Counted from the stretch's first letter, positions 31,834 to 41,532 are shown. The stretch is 64,000 nucleotides of DNA from Lactiplantibacillus daoliensis (GCF_005405005.1 NZ_BJDH01000003.1:124001-188000), one strand, 5' to 3'. Translations and numbers: made by a program. Notes: generated by a model from the sequence alone, not told the origin.

Positions 31834-33459
31834 ATGGTCAAATTATTAGCTGATTACGTTAATAATCCAAAACAATTTGAAGATGTAGGGATTACGGTTC
31901 CAAAGTTTGATCAGGAAAAGGCGAGTCAGGCAGGGCGTCAGCAGCCAGTTTGGGTCCACTTTGGTGGTGGAAATTTATTTCGTTGTTTTCATGCCGCCAT
32001 TGCGCAACGGTTACTCAATACTGGTGCCTTAAAGGCCGGTGTCATTGTTGCCGAAACATATGATGCGGCAGTTATTAATCAAATGTATCAGCCTTACCAC
32101 AATCGATTTTTACGCGTGGTGATGACAAATGAGCAGCCCTATGATCGGGAATTAGTCGCAAGTGTTGCTGACAGCTTGGCGTTAACGCCGACAGACAAGG
32201 AATCCTGGAATCGGTTAAAAGCGGCCTTTACCCAAGCCTCGTTACAACTAGTGACTTTTTCCATTACTGAGAAGGGGTACGGTTTAACCGATTTGGCTGG
32301 TCAGTTGATCCCAGCGGCAAAAGCTGATATTTCCCAGGGACCGGGTCACCCACAGACGAACATGGGAATTTTGGCGGCATTACTGTATGCACGCTATCAA
32401 AACGGCCAAGCACCGTTAGCATTAGTTAGTACGGATAACTTTTCGCAAAACGGCCAAAAATTGGAAGATGGTATGCTAACAATCGCTCAGGGGTGGTTGC
32501 AGCAACAACTAGTGCCACAGGAATTTGTCGCTTATTTACAAGATCGGACCAAGATTACTTTTCCTTGGAGCATGATTGATCGGATTACCCCTAATCCGGC
32601 CGAATCAGTCGCGCAATATTTGGCAGCACATGATTTTGAAGACACGCAAATTTTGCATACCGCTAAAAGAACGAATATTGCACCGTTTGGAAATACTGAA
32701 GCAGCTCATTATTTAGTGCTAGAAGATGATTTTCCTAATGGCCGACCAGATTTAACTCAGGCGGGGGTCATTCTAACGGATCGGGCAACAGTTAATCTAG
32801 CTGATCAAATGAAGGTTACGGCTTGTCTGAATCCGTTACATACTGCGTTAGCTATCTTTGGCTGCTTGCTTGGCTATCAGTCGATTGCGGCTGAAGTTGC
32901 TGACCAGGATCTGTTGGCCTTGATTAAGCACTTAGGTTATCAGGAAGATTTACCGGCAGTGGTTAGTCCAAAAATTATTGATCCTAAACAATTCATTGAT
33001 GAGTTAATTACGAAACGGCTGCCCAATCCCAATATTCCAGATACACCACAACGGATTGCAACGGATACTTCCCAGAAAATGGCTGTGCGATACGGCGTGA
33101 CCTTAACACATTACGCGAAGGCTGATCCCGACGAGTTAGCAAAACTAACCGCGATTCCGTTAATCATTGCTGGCTGGTGTCGCTACCTAATGGGACTCGA
33201 TGATCATGGTGAAACAGTTACCCTTAGTCCGGACCCATTATTGGCTGATTTGCAACCGCTATTGGCACCAATTCAGTTAGGCACAACTGATGTGGACGTT
33301 GTTCATAACAGCTTACAACCGATTTTAAGTAACCCGGCGTTTTTTGGTCATGATTTGTATGCCTTAGGGCTGGGCGAGACGATTGAAAAAAACTTCATGG
33401 CGATGATTAGTGGTCCTGGAGCGGTTCGTGAAACGCTACATGCCGCAATAGCGCTTTGA
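31834..33459 (+). CDS. uxuB: D-fructuronate reductase (mannitol dehydrogenase family)
   Basis: A 541-residue NADH-dependent polyol dehydrogenase that reduces D-fructuronate to D-mannonate. The nucleotide-binding segment is WVHFGGGNLFRCFHAAIAQRLL; middle motifs SITEKGYGLTDLAG, ALVSTDNFSQNG and FPWSMIDRITPNP are typical, and the catalytic region includes KVTACLNPLHTALAIFGCLLGY. It follows uxuA and precedes uxaE. No uxaB-like tagaturonate reductase is present, so this enzyme serves both galacturonate and glucuronate branches. Confidence 0.92.
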   Translation: MVKLLADYVNNPKQFEDVGITVPKFDQEKASQAGRQQPVWVHFGGGNLFRCFHAAIAQRLLNTGALKAGVIVAETYDAAVINQMYQPYHNRFLRVVMTNEQPYDRELVASVADSLALTPTDKESWNRLKAAFTQASLQLVTFSITEKGYGLTDLAGQLIPAAKADISQGPGHPQTNMGILAALLYARYQNGQAPLALVSTDNFSQNGQKLEDGMLTIAQGWLQQQLVPQEFVAYLQDRTKITFPWSMIDRITPNPAESVAQYLAAHDFEDTQILHTAKRTNIAPFGNTEAAHYLVLEDDFPNGRPDLTQAGVILTDRATVNLADQMKVTACLNPLHTALAIFGCLLGYQSIAAEVADQDLLALIKHLGYQEDLPAVVSPKIIDPKQFIDELITKRLPNPNIPDTPQRIATDTSQKMAVRYGVTLTHYAKADPDELAKLTAIPLIIAGWCRYLMGLDDHGETVTLSPDPLLADLQPLLAPIQLGTTDVDVVHNSLQPILSNPAFFGHDLYALGLGETIEKNFMAMISGPGAVRETLHAAIAL

Positions 33460-33480
33460 AATTAAATGGAGGTAGTTAAA

Positions 33481-35049
33481 ATGGTTTTGCAAAAATTGTT
33501 GAAGGATGTCAATGAAATTATTGCTGCACAGGGCAACTACGATCAGTTGTCAGATGATCAAATTTATCAACCGTCGATTCAAGTTGATCGTCGCAATGTT
33601 TATTTTATTTTGCATGAATCAGTCGCGAACAAGATTCAAAAATCTTTAGTTGTCTATGAAGATCAAGCGGCGATTGGTGACTTTGAAGCCCGTGAAAAAT
33701 GTCCTGATGCGGATAAGGTCCTGATTGTCGGTGACCTAAACGAAAATAATTGGCAGGCCTTGGCAAAGCGTTTTGCTTGGATCAAGCCAACCTCACGCCA
33801 TGGCTATAAATATACCTTTGGGTTGGGAGACCGGTTAGGAATCGCGTCAAATGCGCATTTACGACTGTTTAAAGGCCGTGGTATCATGCCGGTATTGGCC
33901 CAACAGTCGATTCGTGAATTGTTATTAATGAATCGTACGAATACGGACGTGTTGTTAGATGCTGGTTGGTCGGTATTTGAAGAAGGCTATACCGATGGCT
34001 GGGCTGCGGATGGCGATCACGTTAAGAATCCTTACGAAGTTGATTATGCCGTTAAAGCTGGTTGTAGCATGATTACTTTGGACTGCACGGAAAAGATTCA
34101 TAATGAAGTTGCAGATTTGGATGATCAAGCCTTGGATGCTCAATATCAAGCTTTAGATACTGATTTAACGGCTCGGTTTGATAAAACTTATCTCGATCAG
34201 ACTTTCCAGATCAATGAGGCGTCCCAAGTTCATTTTTCTAAGCGCGATTTGGAACAATCTGTCTTGATTTTCTACGGGGCCGTGCGTTATGCGACTTATA
34301 TCTATCATAAATTTGTGGTGCCATATCAGTTAGATTTCGAAATTTCCATGGATGAAACAATCGTCCCAACAACCCCCGCCAATCATTATTTCTTTGCTAA
34401 TGAACTCAACCGTGAGCATATCACGCCAGAAACCCTGGCTCCTAAGTTTTATGGCGAATTTCAAAAGGCGATTGACTACCTGGGTGATGTTAAGCGTTTT
34501 GAACGGGAATACAAGATTCACGAAGCCATTGCGGAACACTTTGGGTATAAATTAAGTATTCACTCGGGTTCTGATAAATTGTCGGTTTATGAAATTATTG
34601 GTCGAATTTCTAAGCAACATGGTTGGCACGTTAAAACGGCCGGAACTAACTGGCTGGAAGCACTGCGAGTTGTAGCTAAAGTTGAACCGAAGTTAATGGT
34701 TGAACTATATCAGTTCGCTTATGACAACTTGGATGATGTTGCGTCATTCTATACGTTCAATGCGCAAACCGATGGCAAGGCACCGTTACCGACAACCATC
34801 AATGTTGATAATGTCATGTCACTATTGAGTGATGATGATGGTCGACAAGTTTTGCACACCATGTATGGGTCGATTATGAATGCGCAACATAGCTATCAGT
34901 ATGTTTATCGTGATCGGATATTTGATATCTTAGAGACCCACCAAGCACAATATGACCGTTATTTGAATCTTCACATTGCAGAACACTTGGATTTACTGCA
35001 GGGAATTGAAACCAGTAAAGCCGCAGTGCAAGCTAAATACGAATCATAG
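33481..35049 (+). CDS. uxaE: D-tagaturonate 3-epimerase UxaE
   Basis: A 522-residue protein of the UxaE family, described from Thermotoga, which epimerises D-tagaturonate to D-fructuronate. Features: YTFGLGDRLGIASNAHLRLFKGRGIMPVLAQQSIREL, TDGWAADGDHVKN, ITLDCTEKIHNE, MDETIVPTTPANHYFFANEL and YKLSIHSGSDKLSVYEII, all within a TIM-like barrel with probable metal-binding His and Asp. ATG 33481 was chosen since GGAGG lies 8 bp upstream; an ATG at 33466 contains that site. Its position between uxuB and uxaC supports the assignment: it joins galacturonate to the fructuronate branch without altronate enzymes. Confidence 0.9.
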   Translation: MVLQKLLKDVNEIIAAQGNYDQLSDDQIYQPSIQVDRRNVYFILHESVANKIQKSLVVYEDQAAIGDFEAREKCPDADKVLIVGDLNENNWQALAKRFAWIKPTSRHGYKYTFGLGDRLGIASNAHLRLFKGRGIMPVLAQQSIRELLLMNRTNTDVLLDAGWSVFEEGYTDGWAADGDHVKNPYEVDYAVKAGCSMITLDCTEKIHNEVADLDDQALDAQYQALDTDLTARFDKTYLDQTFQINEASQVHFSKRDLEQSVLIFYGAVRYATYIYHKFVVPYQLDFEISMDETIVPTTPANHYFFANELNREHITPETLAPKFYGEFQKAIDYLGDVKRFEREYKIHEAIAEHFGYKLSIHSGSDKLSVYEIIGRISKQHGWHVKTAGTNWLEALRVVAKVEPKLMVELYQFAYDNLDDVASFYTFNAQTDGKAPLPTTINVDNVMSLLSDDDGRQVLHTMYGSIMNAQHSYQYVYRDRIFDILETHQAQYDRYLNLHIAEHLDLLQGIETSKAAVQAKYES

Positions 35050-35064
35050 TTAGAAAGTGGGTGA

Positions 35065-36489
35065 ATGACCGTGCAATTTTTAGCAGATGACTTTTTACTG
35101 GATAGTCCAATGGCCAAAAATTTATTTGAAAATTATGCTAAATCAATGCCAATTATTGATTTTCATTGTCATTTAAATCCGGTAGAAATTTATGAAAATA
35201 AAAATTATCCCAACATCACTAAGATTTGGCTGAACGAAGGCGTTTATGGCGACCATTATAAATGGCGCTTGATGCGAGCGAACGGTGTGCCAGAACGGCT
35301 GATCACGGGTGATGGTGATGATTATGATAAGTTCTTGGCTTGGGCCGAAACGATTGAAAAGTCATTGGGAAATCCGTTGTACGAGTGGACACATTTGGAA
35401 TTGCGGCGCTTTTTTCACATTAATGACCTCTTAAGTCGGAAAACGGCGCCGGATATTTGGTGTCGTGCGAATGAGCTGCTCCAAACGCCAAGATTTAAGC
35501 CACGGAATTTAATCAAAAATTCGAACGTCAAAGTGGTTTGCACGACCGATGATCCAGCTTCGACACTGAAATATCAACAACTTTTAAAGGCTGATGAGGG
35601 CGAAAATGGTTTTCGGACGCTGCCGGCGATGCGACCGGATAAATTGATGCAAATTGACCGGGATGGTTTTGGGCAGTACTTAACTGAATTAGCAACGGTA
35701 TCAGGCCATAAAATTGCCCATTTTAGTGATTTGAAGGTGGCTTTACGGCAACGTTTTGACTACTTTAATGCCCTTGGTGGGCGTTTATCAGACCAGTCGC
35801 TACTGACTTATCAGTTTATCGAAGCAACTGAGCCAGAGCTAGATGCTATTTTGACGAAGGGTCGCCAGAATCAGGCGTTAACTGAACGTGAAATAAATCA
35901 GTATTTAACGATGTTGCTAGAGCAGCTCATGCAACTTAATACGCAATTCGATTGGACGATGCAGTTCCACATTAACTCGGTTCGTGATTTGAATCGGCCG
36001 ATGTTTGAACAACTCGGTCCGGATACTGGTTATGACGCGGTTGGCATGCAAGCGGACATCGTTGGCGAACTGACCAAACTATGTACTCGGATGCAGACAC
36101 AACAGGCGATTCCTAAAACGATCTTTTATTCACTGAATGATAATGACTGGATGCAGTTGGCAACGATGCTGGGGGCTTTTCAAGCCGGTGGTCGTCAACG
36201 ACTGCAATTGGGCGCTAGCTGGTGGTTTAATGACACCGCTGAAGGCATTGAAAAACAGTTGCGAATCTTCGCTCAGACCAGTCTATTACCGAATTTTGTA
36301 GGGATGCTGACGGATTCGCGTAGCTTTTTGTCCTACCCACGCCATGAATATTTCCGGCGGGTTTTATGCCACTTCTATGGTCAATTAGTTGAACAAGGGC
36401 GAGTCCCTAATGACGAAGCCATGTTGGGAAAAGTCGTTCAAGATATTGCTTACAATAATGCCAAAGATTATTTTGGCTTATTAGCTTAA
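35065..36489 (+). CDS. uxaC: Glucuronate/galacturonate isomerase UxaC
   Basis: A 474-residue amidohydrolase-fold enzyme converting D-galacturonate to D-tagaturonate and D-glucuronate to D-fructuronate. Signatures: [19 protein letters not shown] (metal His pair), [35 protein letters not shown]-like segment [30 protein letters not shown] and [23 protein letters not shown]. Length is normal. It ends the uxu/uxa operon; its TAA stop overlaps the first bases of repeat element E, so transcripts probably run into that element. Confidence 0.95.
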   Translation: MTVQFLADDFLLDSPMAKNLFENYAKSMPIIDFHCHLNPVEIYENKNYPNITKIWLNEGVYGDHYKWRLMRANGVPERLITGDGDDYDKFLAWAETIEKSLGNPLYEWTHLELRRFFHINDLLSRKTAPDIWCRANELLQTPRFKPRNLIKNSNVKVVCTTDDPASTLKYQQLLKADEGENGFRTLPAMRPDKLMQIDRDGFGQYLTELATVSGHKIAHFSDLKVALRQRFDYFNALGGRLSDQSLLTYQFIEATEPELDAILTKGRQNQALTEREINQYLTMLLEQLMQLNTQFDWTMQFHINSVRDLNRPMFEQLGPDTGYDAVGMQADIVGELTKLCTRMQTQQAIPKTIFYSLNDNDWMQLATMLGAFQAGGRQRLQLGASWWFNDTAEGIEKQLRIFAQTSLLPNFVGMLTDSRSFLSYPRHEYFRRVLCHFYGQLVEQGRVPNDEAMLGKVVQDIAYNNAKDYFGLLA

Positions 36490-37034
36490 AGGTTGAAAGT
36501 TAAAAATTTCCGGTCTGCACGACTACGTCAACAATCAGGCGGTGAAAACTAGTCACATACTGCTGTTTCCGGTTATTGCCGATAACATGCGGACGAGGGA
36601 CCGGTTCAAGCCTCAGGAGCGTCTTGACCCTCGCCCGGAAGTTTTGCTAAAACCGCAAATTTCCCGAACCGTCCCGTGGTGTAAGGCCGGCAAAAGACGC
36701 CGGTCAAACGCCACCTGCACGTCCGATGCTATCAGCAACAACCTCCATCTAAGTCAGTGTTTTGAGGGAACAAATCAGTTATTTATGTTTAGCGGAGTCA
36801 GTCAAAATTGGTGTGCAGTGTCGGCAAGCTCAGTCGGCGTTCTTGGCTGACTAAGCTTGCGGGGCAATTCAAAGACGTGTTTTATCGGCTTTGAACTGAG
36901 GTGCCAGACCGTTCTTTGGCTGGTGCCGTCCCCCACAGCACACTGATTTTGACTGACGGAGCGCTGAATTTGGACGAGTCTACTTTTGGTGTGGCAGCTA
37001 CAGTTGTGATGTTTTTGGGCCTTTCAACTTTTAG
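36486..37034 (-). mobile_element. Structured intergenic element, copy E (complete, 549 bp)
   Basis: Complete inverted copy with ends TTAAAGGTTGAAAG and CTTTCAACTTTTAG; exactly the same length as copy C. The left end includes the uxaC stop codon. Module II (about 36572-36747) comes first, then module I (36797-36957). No clear target duplication is seen. A 102-codon open frame inside is not considered a gene. Confidence 0.8.
36797..36957 (+). ncRNA. Candidate cloverleaf RNA (module I), copy E
   Basis: Outer helix 36797-36819 with 36935-36957; its two sequence differences between arms are both G-T wobbles. Hairpin 4 carries an A-T to C-G exchange (GCT/AGC) relative to copy A. This copy is in the sense direction of uxaC, so it would be present in read-through RNA. 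Confidence 0.55.
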
Positions 37035-37158
37035 TTATTAGCTTAGTTAATCGAACAGATTGAGATTTTAACGGATACACAAGCTCCTTTTAGAGATAGA
37101 GAATGATTACGAAAAGTTATTAGTCTATTGGAATTTTTCAAAGAAAGAAGTGTTTTAA
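37035..37158 (+). other. Spacer before GH28
   Basis: AT-rich spacer that must carry any GH28-specific promoter; no confident -35/-10 pair or palindrome is seen. Confidence 0.3.
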
Positions 37159-38454
37159 ATGTTGAAGTTGAGTCAATTTCAGCCCCATGGTGACGGTCAG
37201 ACGTTGGATACCGAAATTTTACAAACGGCGTTAGATCAAGCTGCTCAAACCCGAGAAACTTTGGAAATCGGTGCTGGAACGTATTTAACGGGATCCCTAT
37301 TTATCGCTGCACACACGCAAGTGAAGTTCGAAGCCGGCGCAAAATTAGTTGGTTCCACTGAGTTGGATGATTATCGGATGATTGAAACCCGTATTGCTGG
37401 CGTTGAGACCCAGTGGCCTGCAGCGATTCTCAATGTTTTGTCAGGAACCGATGTTAGCATTAGTGGTCCTGGAGAAATCGATGGCCAAGGTCCGGTCTGG
37501 TGGGAACGCTACTGGGGGACTGATCAGCAAGGTGGGCAGCGTAAGATATACGATGCAAAGAATTTACGCTGGATTGTTGATTACGAAGTTAAACGGCCAC
37601 GAGAAATTCTGCTGTATCAGTCGGATCATTGTGTTGTAAGTGATTTAACGTTACGTCGATCTGGTTTTTGGAATTGTCAGATTACTTATTGTGATCAGAT
37701 TGAGGTTAAAAATTTAATTGTTACCGAAAATAATGGTCCTAGTACGGATGGCATCGACGTGGATTCCTCAACAAATGTTCATATTCATCATTGTGATTTG
37801 AGTTGTGGTGATGACTGTATTGTGGTTAAGTCTGGTCGTGATGGTGATGGTTTGCGGGTCAATCGACCAGCCGAAAAGATTGAGATCGACCATTGTGTGA
37901 TTCATTCTGGTTATGGTGTGACGATTGGGAGTGAAGTTTCGGCTGGCGTCCACGATGTCCATGTGCATGATATGGTGTTTGAAAACACGGACTGTGGTTT
38001 TCGGATGAAGTCATCTGCTGACCGTGGTGGAACTATCAGTAATATCTTGGTAGAACATCTAGAAATGCATAATGTGCAGTTCCCATTTTCATGGCTGATG
38101 AACTGGCATACTCAATATAATAAAAAAACGATGGCGGTCACGCCAGATATGCCGCCGATGTGGGCCGCCGTTGCCGCCCAGATTCCAGTTGAGCAACAAA
38201 AGACGTTAGTGCGTGATATCACGGTTCGTAATGTTGTGGCGACTTTGAGTGCAGATTATGCAAAGGAAGCGCGAGCCTTTGATTTGAAAGCTTTCCAAGA
38301 CAAGCCGATGCAAAACATTACGTTCACGGATTGTCATTTAACTGCGTCCGAGTTCGGTCATCTCATCGCTGTCGAAAATTTATTGATGAATCGGGTCTAC
38401 GTCTCGGTTAAACATGATAACGATCAAGCTTTGGAGAAATTTGATACACGGTAA
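37159..38454 (+). CDS. GH28 family glycosidase (intracellular polygalacturonase-like)
   Basis: A 431-residue right-handed beta-helix enzyme of GH28, which hydrolyses alpha-linked galacturonides. Motifs: STDGIDVDSS (D197; usual NTD), CGDDCIVVKSG (D218/D219), SGYGVTIGSE (251-253; the usual catalytic-region GHG is GYG here) and FRMKSS (282-285; usual RIK). No signal peptide, so it acts on imported oligosaccharides, perhaps as an exo-enzyme or rhamnogalacturonide hydrolase. The His to Tyr change deserves attention since that residue normally supports catalysis. It is a single-gene unit between element E and a terminator. Confidence 0.9.
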   Translation: MLKLSQFQPHGDGQTLDTEILQTALDQAAQTRETLEIGAGTYLTGSLFIAAHTQVKFEAGAKLVGSTELDDYRMIETRIAGVETQWPAAILNVLSGTDVSISGPGEIDGQGPVWWERYWGTDQQGGQRKIYDAKNLRWIVDYEVKRPREILLYQSDHCVVSDLTLRRSGFWNCQITYCDQIEVKNLIVTENNGPSTDGIDVDSSTNVHIHHCDLSCGDDCIVVKSGRDGDGLRVNRPAEKIEIDHCVIHSGYGVTIGSEVSAGVHDVHVHDMVFENTDCGFRMKSSADRGGTISNILVEHLEMHNVQFPFSWLMNWHTQYNKKTMAVTPDMPPMWAAVAAQIPVEQQKTLVRDITVRNVVATLSADYAKEARAFDLKAFQDKPMQNITFTDCHLTASEFGHLIAVENLLMNRVYVSVKHDNDQALEKFDTR

Positions 38455-38472
38455 GAATGGGATACAAAATGA

Positions 38473-38501
38473 GAGCCTGAAAAATTTCAGACTCTTTTTT
38501 T
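38473..38501 (+). terminator. GH28 terminator
   Basis: A 10-bp stem with one mismatch (GAGCCTGAAA/TTTCAGACTC) followed by seven T residues, 18 bp after the stop. Confidence 0.85.
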
Positions 38502-38549
38502 CTCGTCCTGAATAGTCATAGTTTCGACGTATTGAGATATTAAGGGGTG

Positions 38550-38729
38550 TAAGCTACTGGACTATATCAATAATCAGGCAATAAAAAAGTCGACGATTGC
38601 CGCTTCTGGTTGTTGCTGATAACATGCGGGAGGGACCGGATCAAGCCTGGGAGCTTTACTAGCACCATAAATCTCTTGGGCGTGGTATGAGGCCGGTTAA
38701 ACGCCACCTGCACGTCCGATGTTATCAGC
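38550..38729 (-). mobile_element. Structured intergenic element, copy F (fragment)
   Basis: Degenerate partial copy: left terminal repeat relic TTAAGGGGTGTAAG, then module II with many changes and short deletions, ending within GATGTTATCAGCG. Module I and the right end are missing. Confidence 0.65.
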
Positions 38730-38736
38730 GAGTTCA

Positions 38737-38837
38737 GTTAGTGTTTAACCAAATTAAACACTAACCATTTTAAACACAAGTTGCATTTGGTTAGTTTTCG
38801 TGATAGGTTTTCAGTAATGCAATTGTAAGCGTATACA
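38737..38837 (+). promoter_or_regulatory. Control region of the first LevR-type gene
   Basis: Inverted repeat GTTAGTGTTTA/TAAACACTAAC (38737-38765, 7-nt centre) with a further TAAACACA copy near 38771. The cre box TGTAAGCGTATACA (38824-38837) lies just before the ribosome site. The TGTTTAAA-type motif recurs upstream of the sigma-54 promoters at 41518 and 45471, so it may be the activator's own binding site. Confidence 0.6.
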
Positions 38838-38860
38838 TATAGACGAGGGGGGACTTTCTT

Positions 38861-41455
38861 TTGGCAACAAATGATACTGCTCAGGAACGAGTACGTAAGG
38901 CTTTAGAAAAAGTGATGACCGAACAAGCAGCCGTGACGACCGGTGAACTGGCTCAAAGTTTAGAATTGAGTCGATCCGTGACTAGTCATTATTTGTCACA
39001 ATTATTGAAGGCTGGTGAAGTCAAAAAAATTGTTGGTAGACCGGTACGTTGGTATCTTGATCAACAACCGATTTCGGTCGCTAAGATGAGACCTTTTCAA
39101 AATTTAGTAGGCGCAACTGGTAGTCAAAAAGCATTAATTGAAAAATGTTTAGCTGCGGTTAATTATCCCGCTGGCGGTCTGAATATGGTTATTACTGGGA
39201 ATAGTGGCGTCGGTAAGACTTTTTTGGCACAAATGATCGGTCAATATGCACGTGAATCTGGTGCCATTGATACAGAGGCTCCTTTTAAAGTGCTAAATTG
39301 TGCTGACTATGCGAATAACCCAGAATTGTTATCATCAATTCTCTTTGGTTATGTTAAAGGCGCCTTTACAGGTGCTCAACAAGATAAGGCAGGTTTGTTA
39401 GCTGAAGCTGATGGGGGCTATCTATTTTTAGATGAAATTCATCGGTTATCAGGTGAAAATCAAGAGAAACTGTTTACCTTTATGGATACCGGTCATTTTC
39501 GGCCGATTGGCGAGAATCAACACGATGTTGCAGCCAAAGTGCGTTTTATTTTTGCGACGACTGAAGATCCTAAGACGGCGTTACTAGATACTTTTACACG
39601 ACGAGTCCCCGTTAGCATTCATATTGAAACTTATGCGGAGCGGCCATTAGACGAGCGCCTAGAGCTGATTACAACTTTATTTAGACAGGAATCTAAAAGA
39701 CTACAGCGTTCATTGGAAGTTATGCCAGAGGTAGCTGCGTATCTCTTAAATTTAAATCCAGAAGGAAATATTGGCACATTGAAAAATCGAATTAAAGTCG
39801 CTTGCGCACGGGCTTATAATCGGGCAACAACGATGGGACTCCAATTGACCTTAGCAGATTTTGATGATGTGAAACTAGCGCGGTCGGATTTCGAAACACT
39901 AGGGGTATTATCGCAGACACCATTAGAGGTCGATTTTAGACAACCATTACTTCCGAATCAACAAATGCAACAGTCTTTTTCAACCGCATTAGTTGAGATA
40001 ATGGCTAGTAACGCTGAGTTTTCTTTATCACAGGTACGCAATCTATTACAAAGTTATGCGCTAATGCAGCCGAGAGCGACCAATTCATATCTGCATGCCG
40101 TTCATGCGGACCTGTTTAAGAAAATTGTTGAGCAACAATTTGGGCTTAAAAACGGCCATTCTTATGAATTGCTATTGTTTGATCTCTATCAACAAAAAAT
40201 CGTTCTCCCTGCTGAAAAAGCGGTGCAATTAAGCCAGTTTGTTGATGGGCATTGTGCCCGCGCTAAGCATGTTGCTGCCAATTTTTATAAACATTTACCA
40301 ATTTTGGAACCAACGAGTCATAAATTGTTAGTTTCGTTATTAGCAATTGGATTAAGCGATATGGTCGATGAATCGATTAGTATGCATTGTTTAATGGTTG
40401 CGCATGGTAGTGCAACTGCGACTAGTATCCAAGCAGTAGTTAATCAGCTTTGTGGGACCTATCTAGTTGATGCGTTAGATATGCCCATTGAAACTTCAGT
40501 TAACGACATTATTGAGCAGAGTCGGCAGGCAATTGCGTCATTTGATACGACCAATGGTTTTGTTCTGATTATTGATATGGGCTCATTAGGCCAACTATAT
40601 CGACAGATCAAAAGTAAATTAACGGGAGATTTGCTCGTTATCAATAACTTAACCACGGTAACCGCTTTAGATACTGCCTTGAAGATTCAGCAGAAAATGC
40701 CATTTAATCAGTTGGCTGAACATGCGAGTGCCGACTATCAAATTTCAACACAGTATTTTGAGGGCTTTTCACAGCAGCCTAATATCGTCATCTCATGTAT
40801 GTCAGGTTTGGGGATTTCCGAACAGTTGCGTGATATTTTACAGACTTATTTATCCCAACAAGTTAGCGTTATTACGATGGATTTTTCGACCTTACAGCAG
40901 AGTGTTGCCGAGAATGATGTGGCTGCCTTTGATGCAACCTTATTAGTGATTACAACGACTAATTTACCGGATAAGTTTGCAATTAAGCATTTGAATATCT
41001 ATGATCTTTTAGATCCGCAAGGTCAGGTACTTCTCAACACTATTTTGACGCCATATCTGGATGCCAAGACCTTTGATCAACTTTATAATCAACTTGTGCG
41101 ATTTCTATCGGTTGAGGGAGTCACAGAACGGCTTTCTTTCTTGAATCCCAATATTATTATTCAAGAGGTCGAGACCGTGATTCTTAAATTTGAAAATTAT
41201 TATCAGGTTAAGTTTGCTGGAAAAATAAAGCTAAATTTATATATGCACATTTCGTTGATGGTAGAACGCTTGATGACAGGGTTGGAATCACAGCGGTCGT
41301 ATTCGATGCCAGTCCCAACAGATTCCAAACAACAGACGTTTTATGAGGTTGCTCATGGCATTTTTAAACCGATCGAATTAAAATACCACATTACGATTGA
41401 TGGCTACGAACTTTCATTGCTGTATGAACTATTTAAAGCCGCACTGACGCTTTAA
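38861..41455 (+). CDS. Sigma-54-dependent PTS operon activator, LevR/ManR type
   Basis: An 864-residue multidomain activator. Order: N-terminal winged helix (18-60), AAA+ domain with Walker A GNSGVGKT (113-120), the sigma-54 contact loop GAFTGA (167-172) and Walker B FLDE (189-192); first PRD (about 370-490); EIIA-Man-like domain with H515 in MVAHGSATATS; EIIB-Gat-like domain with C646 in ISCMSGLG; final PRD with H796 in YMHISLMVERL. PTS phosphorylation of these sites adjusts activity. It starts at TTG, 8 bp after GGGGGGA. It lies just upstream of a sigma-54 promoter and PTS IIA, its probable target. Confidence 0.94.
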   Translation: MATNDTAQERVRKALEKVMTEQAAVTTGELAQSLELSRSVTSHYLSQLLKAGEVKKIVGRPVRWYLDQQPISVAKMRPFQNLVGATGSQKALIEKCLAAVNYPAGGLNMVITGNSGVGKTFLAQMIGQYARESGAIDTEAPFKVLNCADYANNPELLSSILFGYVKGAFTGAQQDKAGLLAEADGGYLFLDEIHRLSGENQEKLFTFMDTGHFRPIGENQHDVAAKVRFIFATTEDPKTALLDTFTRRVPVSIHIETYAERPLDERLELITTLFRQESKRLQRSLEVMPEVAAYLLNLNPEGNIGTLKNRIKVACARAYNRATTMGLQLTLADFDDVKLARSDFETLGVLSQTPLEVDFRQPLLPNQQMQQSFSTALVEIMASNAEFSLSQVRNLLQSYALMQPRATNSYLHAVHADLFKKIVEQQFGLKNGHSYELLLFDLYQQKIVLPAEKAVQLSQFVDGHCARAKHVAANFYKHLPILEPTSHKLLVSLLAIGLSDMVDESISMHCLMVAHGSATATSIQAVVNQLCGTYLVDALDMPIETSVNDIIEQSRQAIASFDTTNGFVLIIDMGSLGQLYRQIKSKLTGDLLVINNLTTVTALDTALKIQQKMPFNQLAEHASADYQISTQYFEGFSQQPNIVISCMSGLGISEQLRDILQTYLSQQVSVITMDFSTLQQSVAENDVAAFDATLLVITTTNLPDKFAIKHLNIYDLLDPQGQVLLNTILTPYLDAKTFDQLYNQLVRFLSVEGVTERLSFLNPNIIIQEVETVILKFENYYQVKFAGKIKLNLYMHISLMVERLMTGLESQRSYSMPVPTDSKQQTFYEVAHGIFKPIELKYHITIDGYELSLLYELFKAALTL

Positions 41456-41517
41456 ATAGTGTTTAAAATTCGCAAAATCATTGCACAGACGACGCTGATC
41501 AGGCGCGAACACTGACT

Positions 41518-41532
41518 TGGCATTGTTTTTGC
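41518..41532 (+). promoter_or_regulatory. Sigma-54 (-24/-12) promoter of the PTS IIA-GH88-GH36 unit
   Basis: TGGCATTGTTTTTGC keeps GG and GC 10 bp apart, matching the -24/-12 consensus TGGCAC-N5-TTGC. It lies 50 bp upstream of the IIA start. Confidence 0.88.

Noticed and set aside
36542-36850. 102-codon open frame in copy E
   Set aside because: Same reason: it spans modules II and I of the element and has no ribosome site.
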